Assembly: GCA_031273385.1 (NCBI GenBank)
Contig: JAISRY010000218.1
Coordinates: 1-7,314, forward strand
Direction: 5' to 3'
DNA: 7,314 nucleotides
Source: Tannerellaceae bacterium
Lineage (GTDB): Bacteria; Bacteroidota; Bacteroidia; Bacteroidales; Tannerellaceae
Shown here: piece by piece, positions 1-5,133 of the stretch
Numbering within the stretch: position 1 is the stretch's first letter
How the letters are laid out: every line of letters begins with the position of its first letter
The notes under the pieces: generated by a model
The model's database searches: none
Seen by the model: only the letters and a program-made list of their open reading frames with translations
Told to the model about the DNA's origin: nothing
Position numbers and translations under genes: made by a program

Positions 1-60
1 ACCCGCCTGCCCTTTCGATCGGAGGTGTCTCCACTCGCTGCGCTCGGTCGACATGACGTT
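1..60. repeat. Dispersed-type intergenic repeat, G+C rich
   Basis: No gene is supported here. The stretch contains a small hairpin GGAG-GTGT-CTCC, followed by an element whose reverse complement reads CATGTCGACCGAGCG then CAGCGAGTGGAGAC. From memory, strings of the type TGTCGACCGAGCG-AGCGAGTGGAGA are common intergenic repeats in Bacteroidota genomes, but I cannot confirm copy number here. CGCTCGGTC occurs again at 65-73, 24 bases after the copy at 41-49, so the element may be internally duplicated. It may be the edge of a longer repeat running off the left end. Confidence 0.4.
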
Positions 61-94
61 CTCCCGCTCGGTCCCCCTAACGGGATTGCTATCG

Positions 95-146
95 CCGTCA
101 TTTTCCTTTTTGATAAACCGGGTTTATTGGGTACTCGCAATGACGG
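95..146. repeat. Nested inverted repeat with CGTCATTGCGAG-type end
   Basis: Outer arms CCGTCATT (95-102) and AATGACGG (139-146) are exact reverse complements. Between them sits a second palindrome, ATAAACC-G-GGTTTAT (113-127). The right arm belongs to CTCGCAATGACG (134-145), whose reverse complement CGTCATTGCGAG is a motif I recall from dispersed intergenic repeats in many bacteria. It looks like a short non-autonomous repeat or decayed hairpin element and not like a gene. There is no T-run, so a canonical terminator is unlikely. Confidence 0.45.
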
Positions 147-195
147 GAGTGTTTCTCCTGATAATCAATGCATTCGATTTTGTCTTCTGTGACCA

Positions 196-210
196 AACGC
201 CGTAGGCGTT
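196..210. repeat. Small hairpin, AACGCC-GTA-GGCGTT
   Basis: This is a perfect 6-bp stem with a 3-base loop. It has the same architecture as the hairpin at 272-286. Both lie in the non-coding left end, downstream of the HU-like gene. No function can be assigned. The pair may belong to one repeat unit spanning roughly 190-350. Confidence 0.5.
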
Positions 211-271
211 GCCTCTAAATTCCCGTTCAAGCGGAGCGCAGAGCGGGGTATGGACAGACTACGCTGGACAT

Positions 272-286
272 AACACCGAAGGTGTT
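272..286. repeat. Small hairpin, AACACC-GAA-GGTGTT
   Basis: This is a perfect 6-bp stem with a 3-base loop, 76 bases after the similar hairpin at 196-210. The two differ at one mirrored pair in the stem (G-C versus A-T) and in the loop (GTA versus GAA), so the stem is preserved while its sequence changes. The surrounding 180-350 sequence has the feel of a dispersed repeat seen near genes in Bacteroidales. That is recollection, not a search result. Confidence 0.5.
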
Positions 287-351
287 TCCCTGTGAGGGGG
301 CAGTTATATTTCAGGCAATTATGATTCGTCGTCATTACAAACGCAATGGAG

Positions 352-380
352 GTTGGCTGAATATCAGGAAATAAGCCAAC
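352..380 (-). terminator. Weak hairpin just downstream of the HU-like gene
   Basis: GTTGGCT (352-358) and AGCCAAC (374-380) form a 7-bp stem with a 15-base loop. It begins 14 bases beyond the stop codon of the minus-strand gene at 394-987, where a terminator would be expected. No U-tract follows on that strand, so it is not a canonical intrinsic terminator. It may be a transcript-stabilising 3' hairpin or chance. Confidence 0.25.
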
Positions 381-393
381 TACCGTCATCTCC

Positions 394-987
394 CTATTCC
401 CCTTTTGTGTAAAAGGTGGTGGGGCCGTAGCCGTGGCGGACAATCTTGCCGGCCAGGCGGAACTGTTTCAGCTGGGCGGCGGCTTTGGTTTTACCGCATT
501 GGCTCAGCGACTTATAGGCTCTGCCGGTGATATAGGTGTTTTTCTCCAGATACCGCATCAGCCGCTCTTCGCACTCTTCGAGGGTGAATGTTTTCCTCTG
601 CCGTTCCGGTGCGCGGAAAACATGCATAGTCTTCAAGCGATCTTTCAATTCTTTGGAGGCGTGGAACTTAACATCTTTGAAGAAAACAGACTCGGAGCGG
701 ATCTGCTTTTTGTTCATGACCGGAGGAGATTGCAGCGAGATGGTAAATGTACCTATCCCCTCCAATTCTACATTAAAACCAAACATCAGGTGATCGACCA
801 ATGCGTCCTGAAGCAACTGTAGCACCCCTTTGTAATCGGCTGAAGAAAAGGTCGATTTCGGCAGTATTGCCCTGATGATCTCAGGGGTAGAAACCGTACC
901 GCATGGTACGAAACGCGCGTGTAACGGCTGTATTTGACCGTCTTTTTTAGGGTTCGGATTACGAACCAATTTGTAATTTGCTGACAT
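394..987 (-). CDS. HU-family DNA-binding protein fused to a winged helix
   Basis: A 197-residue protein. Residues ~1-125 have the look of the Bacteroidota HU-related fold: an N-terminal KLVRNPNPKK strand, a helical dimerisation segment around 48-70, then LEGIGTFTISLQS (75-87), which corresponds to the HU turn before the DNA-binding arm. Residues ~133-195 (TFTLEECEERLMRYLEKN through KIVRHGYGPTTFY) resemble a winged helix-turn-helix with a basic recognition region and a wing. This matches the known class of HU domains fused to wHTH, Ig or glycine-rich parts. Classical HU is ~90 residues, so this is not an ordinary histone-like protein. It probably binds DNA as a dimer, structuring DNA or acting as a regulator; the target is unknown. 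It is monocistronic, with a large palindromic array starting 110 bases upstream, which could be its operator. The start is preceded by AAAGAG at close spacing. The family is fairly sure, the role is not. Confidence 0.85.
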   Translation of the reverse strand: MSANYKLVRNPNPKKDGQIQPLHARFVPCGTVSTPEIIRAILPKSTFSSADYKGVLQLLQDALVDHLMFGFNVELEGIGTFTISLQSPPVMNKKQIRSESVFFKDVKFHASKELKDRLKTMHVFRAPERQRKTFTLEECEERLMRYLEKNTYITGRAYKSLSQCGKTKAAAQLKQFRLAGKIVRHGYGPTTFYTKGE

Positions 988-1090
988 AATGCTCTTTACT
1001 ACTATTATTATTTATCTGATACCTCTCATCTTTTCATCTAAATAATTTACCCTTTTCATTAGGATAAACTACCTGTTTGTTTCGGATGTA

Positions 1091-1186
1091 TTAATCGTTC
1101 GCCAACTGGAGAACAATGGTTCGCCAATTGGCGGACATCCGTTCTCCAATTGGCGAACCATTGTTCGCCGGATGGCGAACGATTAA
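1091..1186. repeat. 96-bp inverted repeat built of four 18-bp palindromes at 22-bp spacing
   Basis: Four copies of a palindrome close to GTTCGCCAATTGGCGAAC start at 1097, 1119, 1141 and 1163. Each is 18 bases and they are separated by 4-base spacers AATG, ATCC and CATT. The outer spacers are reverse complements of each other, as are the flanks TTAATC (1091-1096) and GATTAA (1181-1186). Thus the whole is one inverted repeat with 46-base arms (1091-1136, 1141-1186), five mismatches and an ATCC loop. A 22-bp period is about two helical turns, so all sites face the same side of the DNA. This suits a dimeric regulator binding cooperatively, and also cruciform or RNA hairpin formation. Neither end carries a T-run, so it is not a standard terminator. 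It lies between comF and the HU-like gene. Confidence 0.9.
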
Positions 1187-1188
1187 AA

Positions 1189-1232
1189 TATCCGCAACAA
1201 AGGTATAGATTATCTGCAACAAAATGTTAGAT
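1189..1232. repeat. Imperfect 22-bp tandem repeat, two copies
   Basis: TATCCGCAACAAAGGTATAGAT-type unit one (1189-1210) is followed directly by a second unit (1211-1232). The two match at 17 of 22 positions, with TATC-GCAACAAA and the TAGAT end conserved. The period equals that of the palindrome array next to it, although the two are out of phase by four bases. It covers the possible minus-strand promoter at 1198-1205. The function is unknown and it may be a by-product of local duplication. Confidence 0.4.
1198..1205 (-). promoter_or_regulatory. Possible -7 element of a minus-strand promoter
   Basis: Read on the minus strand this is TACCTTTG, a full match to the Bacteroidota -7 consensus TAnnTTTG. 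The nearest upstream TTTTG (1220-1224) is only 14 bases away instead of the usual 19-21, so the promoter is uncertain. If real, transcription would begin near 1192, and the palindrome array would lie inside a ~200-base leader of the HU-like gene. I saw no better promoter nearer to that gene. Confidence 0.3.
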
Positions 1233-1298
1233 ATTTTAGAAGAAAAAGTTTGTGGATGAGTGGAGAATGACGAAAATTCACAATTGTCAGGGAATCAG

Positions 1299-2003
1299 TC
1301 AGCGAACGACGGCGAGCCCCATAACGCTCACCCGTATGCCGGGTACCGTCGACAGAAGCGCTTCGGCACAGAAGCAGATGGTCGATCCGGAGGTTATCAC
1401 ATCGTCCACCAGGATGACATGCTTGCCCTGCAAGGCTTCTATATCCCTGACGGCAAAGACATTCTGCATGTTGAGCCAGCGGTCGTAGAAACCCCTTTTC
1501 GTTTGCGTATCTGTTTTTATGGCACGGTATAGCGACGTTGTGTCGATCGGCAGGTTCCATACGGAAGCGATCCCCTGGCAGAGTTTTTCAGACTGGTTAT
1601 ACCCTCTTTTCCGCTCCCTTTTCCGGTGGAGGGGGACAGGGATCAGCACATCGGCGGCCGAACGGAGGGGGGTGTCCCGGAAATACAGCGCCATCCGCCG
1701 CCCCAACAGGCAGGCCAACTCTTTATTTCCATAGTATTTGAGCGAAAAAACCAATTGCTGTGTCATCCCCTTTTTCACATAGTACAGGTAAGCCGTCGCC
1801 TGTTCGATCAAGGCCTTGCCCATAAGCCGATGGAAAAGCCGATTGTTCCCCGTTTCGTAAAAGCAGGTATAGGGCAGCTTGCAAAAGCATCTCTGGCAAA
1901 CCTGCTCCTCCTGTTTCGTCAAAGGTTCCTTGCACAGCAGGCACAACCGGGGAAAGAAGAGGTGAAGCAGGCTACTCCATATCGCCGGCATAGTCGTTCC
2001 CAT
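1299..2003 (-). CDS. comF: ComF family protein (phosphoribosyltransferase-like)
   Basis: A 234-residue protein of normal family length. An N-terminal cysteine cluster (C21, C24, C36, C39: CLLC...CQRC) forms the zinc-binding part of ComF proteins. The family hallmark RKRERKRGYNQSE lies at 127-139, and the phosphoribosyltransferase PRPP loop HVILVDDVITSGST at 195-208 has the paired aspartates and TSGST. ComF proteins are needed for natural transformation in several bacteria, handling incoming single-stranded DNA; the enzymatic substrate, if any, is not established. This is the last gene of the prmC-recX-comF operon. The start at 2003 overlaps the recX end by 32 bases and is preceded by AGGGGG at suitable spacing. 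An in-frame start at 2036 lies deep inside recX and one at 1991 is also possible. Competence in this organism is inference, since the gene is also kept in non-competent bacteria. Confidence 0.9.
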   Translation of the reverse strand: MGTTMPAIWSSLLHLFFPRLCLLCKEPLTKQEEQVCQRCFCKLPYTCFYETGNNRLFHRLMGKALIEQATAYLYYVKKGMTQQLVFSLKYYGNKELACLLGRRMALYFRDTPLRSAADVLIPVPLHRKRERKRGYNQSEKLCQGIASVWNLPIDTTSLYRAIKTDTQTKRGFYDRWLNMQNVFAVRDIEALQGKHVILVDDVITSGSTICFCAEALLSTVPGIRVSVMGLAVVR

Positions 2004-2463
2004 TAAATAACCCCCTGAGGCACCGGATTGCTTCATGGCTCTCGAAACCCCGTCCGGCAGCGAAACGAAGCAGTTTGTGAAAGCGGTCTCGGCCGTCCTT
2101 CCCTTTCACCGTTTTCTCCTTCTCTTTCAACACCGCCAGCAGGGTGGCGCGGTAGGCCTCGTCGTCGATCATGGCCAACGCTTCCGTACAGATACCGGAC
2201 GGGATACCTCTCCGCTTCAGCTCATACGCGATCTTGATGCGCCCCCAGCGGTTAAAGCGCAGGGCATCGTGTACAAAGCTTGCAGCAAAGCGGCTTTCGT
2301 CAATGAATTTCTCTGCCGTCAGGCGGTGGATAATCCGCTGTTCGGCTTCGGGGGGGAGGCCTGCGTGCCGGATCTTTTTCCCGACCTCCTGTATGCATCT
2401 TTCCGCCGTCGAGCAATAGCCCGCCATGCGGTGCAACATCTCCTGTTCGCTTACCTGCTTCAT
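1972..2463 (-). CDS. recX: Regulatory protein RecX
   Basis: A 163-residue basic, helical protein that reads as RecX along its length: an opening CSTAERC-type helix (17-23), RIIHRLTAEKFIDESRFAASFV (43-64), matching the family's ..L...g.iDD.rFA..fv pattern, then RWGRIKIAYELKRRGIP (72-88), matching the G...I..eL..kGi pattern. The helical repeat structure continues to GRGFESHEAIRCL near the end. RecX binds RecA filaments in the cytoplasm and limits strand exchange and ATPase activity. Its start codon overlaps the prmC stop in an ATGA junction, so translation is probably coupled. recA is not in the window; in this lineage recX sits with prmC and comF instead. No truncation is visible. Confidence 0.92.
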   Translation of the reverse strand: MKQVSEQEMLHRMAGYCSTAERCIQEVGKKIRHAGLPPEAEQRIIHRLTAEKFIDESRFAASFVHDALRFNRWGRIKIAYELKRRGIPSGICTEALAMIDDEAYRATLLAVLKEKEKTVKGKDGRDRFHKLLRFAAGRGFESHEAIRCLRGLFNGNDYAGDME

Positions 2464-3308
2464 TTTTTAGCTGTTATGATTCGTTCTTTCCCTGCGATAT
2501 CGCGGATAAGCCTGATGCCGGTATAGCCCTCCCCGGCAAGCATATCCACCATCTCTTTGCCGCATTGGGCGTTGATCTCCGCATAGAGGAAGCCCCCCTC
2601 TTTTATCTTCTCTTTCCCCAGGCGGGCGATGGCGCGGTAGAACAACAAAGGGTCGTCGTCCGGAACGAACAGGGCCTCCGGCGGTTCGTAAAGAAGCACG
2701 TTTTTCCCCATCTGCGCTTTCTCGCTGTTTTTCACGTATGGCGGATTGCTGACGAAGAGGTCAACGCTGTCGGGGAGATGCGCCAAAGTGTGTGGCGGGG
2801 AGAGGATGTCCGCCTGGAGGAACGTGACCTCGACCCCGTTCAGGCGGGCATTCTCCCGCGCCGTCCGCAAGGCCTTTTCGGAGATATCGACGGCAAAGAC
2901 GCCGGCGTGGGGGAGGTATTTGGCTAACGTAACGGCCAGGCAACCGCTGCCCGTCCCGATATCCAGTACACGCATCCGGCCATCGCGGAAATCCCGTAAG
3001 ACATGATCCGCCAGCTCTTCCGTTTCGGGACGGGGGATCAATACGGATGGATCAACGTGAAACGGTAATCCGTAAAACCGGGTGTGCCCAATGATATACT
3101 GAATCGGCTCGAACTGTTTGAGGCGTTCGACAATCCCCTTGATTTCCGCCCTCTCGGTTCGGGATAATTCTTTACCTTTGTCCAATAAAAGATGATGAGG
3201 CTGAAGCCGGCAGACATGTTCCATGATCAAACGGGTGAAGCCGGTGATTTCGCTTGATGGATAATACGCGTTTAATGCATTGTTTATATAGGCGATAGCG
3301 TCAGTCAT
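2460..3308 (-). CDS. prmC: Peptide chain release factor N5-glutamine methyltransferase PrmC
   Basis: A 282-residue S-adenosylmethionine-dependent methyltransferase that modifies the GGQ glutamine of release factors RF1 and RF2 and so aids translation termination. Residues 1-80 form the helical substrate-recognition domain, ending in QYIIGHTRFYGLPF. The catalytic domain shows VLIPRPETEEL (89-99), the SAM loop LDIGTGSGCLAVTLA (115-129), the acidic D141, and the family signature NPPY (188-191), which holds the substrate glutamine. All key motifs are intact. I chose the ATG at 3308 over the in-frame ATG at 3410. The longer form would add 34 residues that overlap ribD and lie upstream of the promoter, whereas the short form starts like other PrmC proteins. 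It is first gene of the operon with recX and comF. Confidence 0.95.
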   Translation of the reverse strand: MTDAIAYINNALNAYYPSSEITGFTRLIMEHVCRLQPHHLLLDKGKELSRTERAEIKGIVERLKQFEPIQYIIGHTRFYGLPFHVDPSVLIPRPETEELADHVLRDFRDGRMRVLDIGTGSGCLAVTLAKYLPHAGVFAVDISEKALRTARENARLNGVEVTFLQADILSPPHTLAHLPDSVDLFVSNPPYVKNSEKAQMGKNVLLYEPPEALFVPDDDPLLFYRAIARLGKEKIKEGGFLYAEINAQCGKEMVDMLAGEGYTGIRLIRDIAGKERIITAKK

Positions 3309-3325
3309 ACTTGGTTGTTTTGGTG

Positions 3326-3356
3326 CAAAAGTAATGTAAAAAGTCCAATACGCAAA
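3326..3356 (-). promoter_or_regulatory. Promoter of the prmC-recX-comF operon
   Basis: On the minus strand TTTG (3353-3356, within a TTTTTTG run) is followed after exactly 19 bases by TACTTTTG (3326-3333). This is a full match to the Bacteroidota -33/-7 promoter pattern. Transcription should start near 3320, leaving a leader of only about 10-15 bases before prmC. The -33 box ends 5 bases from the ribD start codon, so polymerase bound here would interfere with the start region of ribD. Confidence 0.75.
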
Positions 3357-3361
3357 AAAGG

Positions 3362-4435
3362 ATGGAAGAGGTAGAAGAAAAATATATGGCTCGTTGTATC
3401 GCCCTGGCACGCCACGGGGCGGGGATGGTTTCGCCGAACCCGATGGTCGGCGCCGTAATCGTACATAAAGGGAAAATAATCGGGGAGGGCTATCACCGAA
3501 AGTACGGGGAATGTCATGCGGAGGTGAATGCCATCGCCTCGGTAAAAGAGGCCTCCCTGCTAAAGGAGGCGACGCTGTATGTCAACCTGGAGCCATGCGC
3601 CCACTATGGTAAAACGCCGCCATGCGCAGGGTTGATCATAGAAAAGGGGATACCCCGCGTCGTGATCGGGGTGATGGATCCCTATCCCGAAGTGTCGGGG
3701 CGGGGCATCGCCATGCTGCGGGAGGCCGGCGTAGCGGTGACTGCCGGCGTGATGGAAAAGGAGGCCTATACGCTGAATCGCTCTTTTATGGCCAGCCAAA
3801 CGCTGAAGCGCCCCTATATCGTCCTGAAATGGGCGCAGAGCGCGGACGGCATGATGGACAGGGTACGGGAAGATGCCTCAACGCCGCCGGCCGCCCTCTC
3901 GTCCCCCGGCATCATCCAGCGCATACACAAACAGCGGGCTGAAACAGACGCCATTATGATCGGTACCCGGACGGCATTGTTGGACAACCCGTCGCTCACC
4001 GTCCGGCATTGGGCAGGGAAATCCCCCGTCCGCGTCATCCTGGACCGGGACTTGCGTATCCCGCCGGGCTATCACGTATTGGATGGCAGGGTGCGGACAC
4101 TGGTTTTTACCGGCAGGGAAAAGGAGAGCGCCGGCCTGACCGAATATATCCGCATAGACTACGACTGCCCGGTGATCCCGCAGGTATTATCCCACCTCTT
4201 CGCCCACCGCCTCAACTCGCTGATGGTGGAGGGAGGCGCCCACCTGCTCCGCTCCTTTTTACAGGAAGAGATATGGGACGAGATCCAAGTGGAAACCACC
4301 CCCGTACACCTCGGAAACAAAGGCGTACAAGCCCCCGACATCGCATGGCAACACCACCCCGCCCTGCACCACATCGAAACCATCCACACCGAAACCGCAC
4401 AGCACTACATCACCTCCTATATTCGCCGCCACTGA
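3362..4435 (+). CDS. ribD: Bifunctional riboflavin biosynthesis deaminase/reductase RibD
   Basis: A 357-residue cytoplasmic enzyme of riboflavin synthesis. It deaminates diaminohydroxyphosphoribosylaminopyrimidine and then reduces the ribose with NADPH. Residues 1-~145 are the deaminase: YMARCIALARHG at the start, SPNPMVGAVIV, then zinc ligands H52 with catalytic E54 (HAEVNA), C79 and C88 (EPCAHYGKTPPC). Residues ~150-357 are the reductase: KWAQSADG (156-163), IGTRTALLDNPSLTVR (200-215) and the VEGGAHLL motif (289-296). Both halves and all motifs are present. The start at 3362 aligns with the usual RibD beginning, about eight residues before YMA. It is divergent from prmC, with 53 bases between the start codons. 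Other rib genes are absent, as is common when riboflavin genes are scattered. The final ~170 bases are noticeably C-rich on the coding strand. Confidence 0.96.
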   Translation: MEEVEEKYMARCIALARHGAGMVSPNPMVGAVIVHKGKIIGEGYHRKYGECHAEVNAIASVKEASLLKEATLYVNLEPCAHYGKTPPCAGLIIEKGIPRVVIGVMDPYPEVSGRGIAMLREAGVAVTAGVMEKEAYTLNRSFMASQTLKRPYIVLKWAQSADGMMDRVREDASTPPAALSSPGIIQRIHKQRAETDAIMIGTRTALLDNPSLTVRHWAGKSPVRVILDRDLRIPPGYHVLDGRVRTLVFTGREKESAGLTEYIRIDYDCPVIPQVLSHLFAHRLNSLMVEGGAHLLRSFLQEEIWDEIQVETTPVHLGNKGVQAPDIAWQHHPALHHIETIHTETAQHYITSYIRRH

Positions 4436-4454
4436 GAGATGGAGAGACCTTATG

Positions 4455-4485
4455 TTGTTTATTTTGAACATTTTTCTTAGCTTTG
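4455..4485 (+). promoter_or_regulatory. Promoter of the antitoxin-like gene
   Basis: TTG (4455-4457) followed after 20 bases by TAGCTTTG (4478-4485) matches the Bacteroidota promoter pattern. The predicted start near 4491 gives a leader of about 17 bases to the ATG at 4508. The gene therefore has its own promoter and does not depend on ribD read-through. A nearer TTTG at 4463 is too close to the -7 box to be the partner. Confidence 0.55.
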
Positions 4486-4507
4486 CTGTCGTTTAAGATA
4501 TGTAACC

Positions 4508-5032
4508 ATGTACGAGCAATATCTTTCTATGCCCGCTGTTCCCGCAGGAGCTATATTGAAACGAATACTCCAAAAGGAACATCTTTCGCAAAAGGAGATT
4601 GCGGAAAAATTAGCTATTTATCCGCAGCGTATCAACGATTTAATTAGCGGAAAACAACGATTTACGATCGAGCTGTCTTTCCGTTTGGAAAAAGCGTTGT
4701 CCATCCCTACCCTTGGATATTTTTACCGGATACAGGCAAATCACGAGATATACCGCCATCAAGACGAACAGGAGCGGAAATATACACCCGATTTGTCGAA
4801 AATAAACAAGACGCTGTTTTGGGAAACCCCCTCATTAGATGCCATCAATTGGCAAAAAAATGGCAATTGGGTTATCCAACGTACATTTGAATATGGCGAC
4901 CAACAAGAAATTGAAGAAATAATACGTTATTATGGGCACGAAAAAGTTTCCGAAGTCTTAAATGCCATTCCGGTAACTGATACTTGGAAAATGAAAGACA
5001 GAAACAAAAACAGAAAGATTTTTGGCGTATGA
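4508..5032 (+). CDS. XRE-family antitoxin-like regulator, partner of a lost AbiEii-type toxin
   Basis: A 174-residue protein. Residues ~14-68 form a Cro/C1-type helix-turn-helix (ILKRILQKEHLSQKEIAEKL, then QRINDLISGKQRF) of the HigA-like kind, which should bind DNA. Residues ~102-152 (KTLFWETPSLDAINWQKNGN, then WVIQRTFEYGDQQEIEEIIRYYG) match, as I recall it, a Bacteroidota domain found beside AbiEii-type nucleotidyltransferase toxins, where the protein acts as antitoxin and autorepressor. The stop overlaps an ATG in an ATGA junction, the usual arrangement with the toxin gene, but that gene is cut short after ~19 codons. The gene is clearly richer in A+T than ribD and the exporter genes on either side, which suggests acquisition by transfer. 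It appears intact with its own promoter. The antitoxin role rests on domain pattern and context. Confidence 0.8.
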   Translation: MYEQYLSMPAVPAGAILKRILQKEHLSQKEIAEKLAIYPQRINDLISGKQRFTIELSFRLEKALSIPTLGYFYRIQANHEIYRHQDEQERKYTPDLSKINKTLFWETPSLDAINWQKNGNWVIQRTFEYGDQQEIEEIIRYYGHEKVSEVLNAIPVTDTWKMKDRNKNRKIFGV

Positions 5033-5133
5033 AACTATACTACAATACCGTATCCGGGTTATTGCTTGAATGTCTGCAAAAAACTGTGACGCTCAATCAC
5101 TCTTCCTGTATCCGGCGATGGCCAGGATGTTGA
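5029..5133 (+). pseudogene. Truncated start of an AbiEii-type nucleotidyltransferase toxin gene
   Basis: The ATG overlaps the antitoxin stop (ATGA at 5029-5032) and opens MKLYYNTVSGLLLECLQKT. This resembles the N-termini I remember for AbiEii/AbiGii-family toxins in Bacteroidota (YY.TVS.LLL..L). After about residue 19 (5085) the similarity ends. The frame continues as TLNHSSCIRRWPGC to a stop at 5131-5133, antisense to the end of the ABC permease gene. The nucleotidyltransferase motif (GGT followed by a D-x-D type pair) and the rest of the ~250-300 residue toxin are missing. A deletion joining the toxin's 5' end to the neighbouring operon at about 5086-5095 explains this best. The product should be inactive. 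The identification rests on a short stretch plus gene order. Confidence 0.6.

Noticed and set aside
165..443. 92-residue minus-strand reading frame
   Set aside because: It overlaps the end of the HU-like gene, runs across a hairpin repeat and shows no domain. It more likely reflects repeat sequence than a gene.
1091..1186. CRISPR array or intrinsic terminator reading of the palindromes
   Set aside because: Spacers are only 4 bases, so it is not CRISPR. There is no U-tract at either end and the arms are far longer than a usual terminator stem.
1210..1560. 116-residue minus-strand frame
   Set aside because: It overlaps comF out of frame and has no family features.
1626..2006. Plus-strand frame antisense to comF
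   Set aside because: No recognisable domain. The opposite strand clearly encodes ComF with all its motifs.
2004..2036. Earlier in-frame start of comF at 2036
   Set aside because: It lies deeper inside recX and adds a non-conserved stretch. The ATG at 2003 has a better ribosome binding site.
3309..3410. N-terminal extension of prmC to an ATG at 3410
   Set aside because: It would cover the consensus promoter and overlap ribD, and the added residues do not resemble the PrmC N-terminus.
4009..4467. 152-residue plus-strand frame
   Set aside because: It is a frame shadow of the C-rich end of ribD, composed largely of P, R, H and G.
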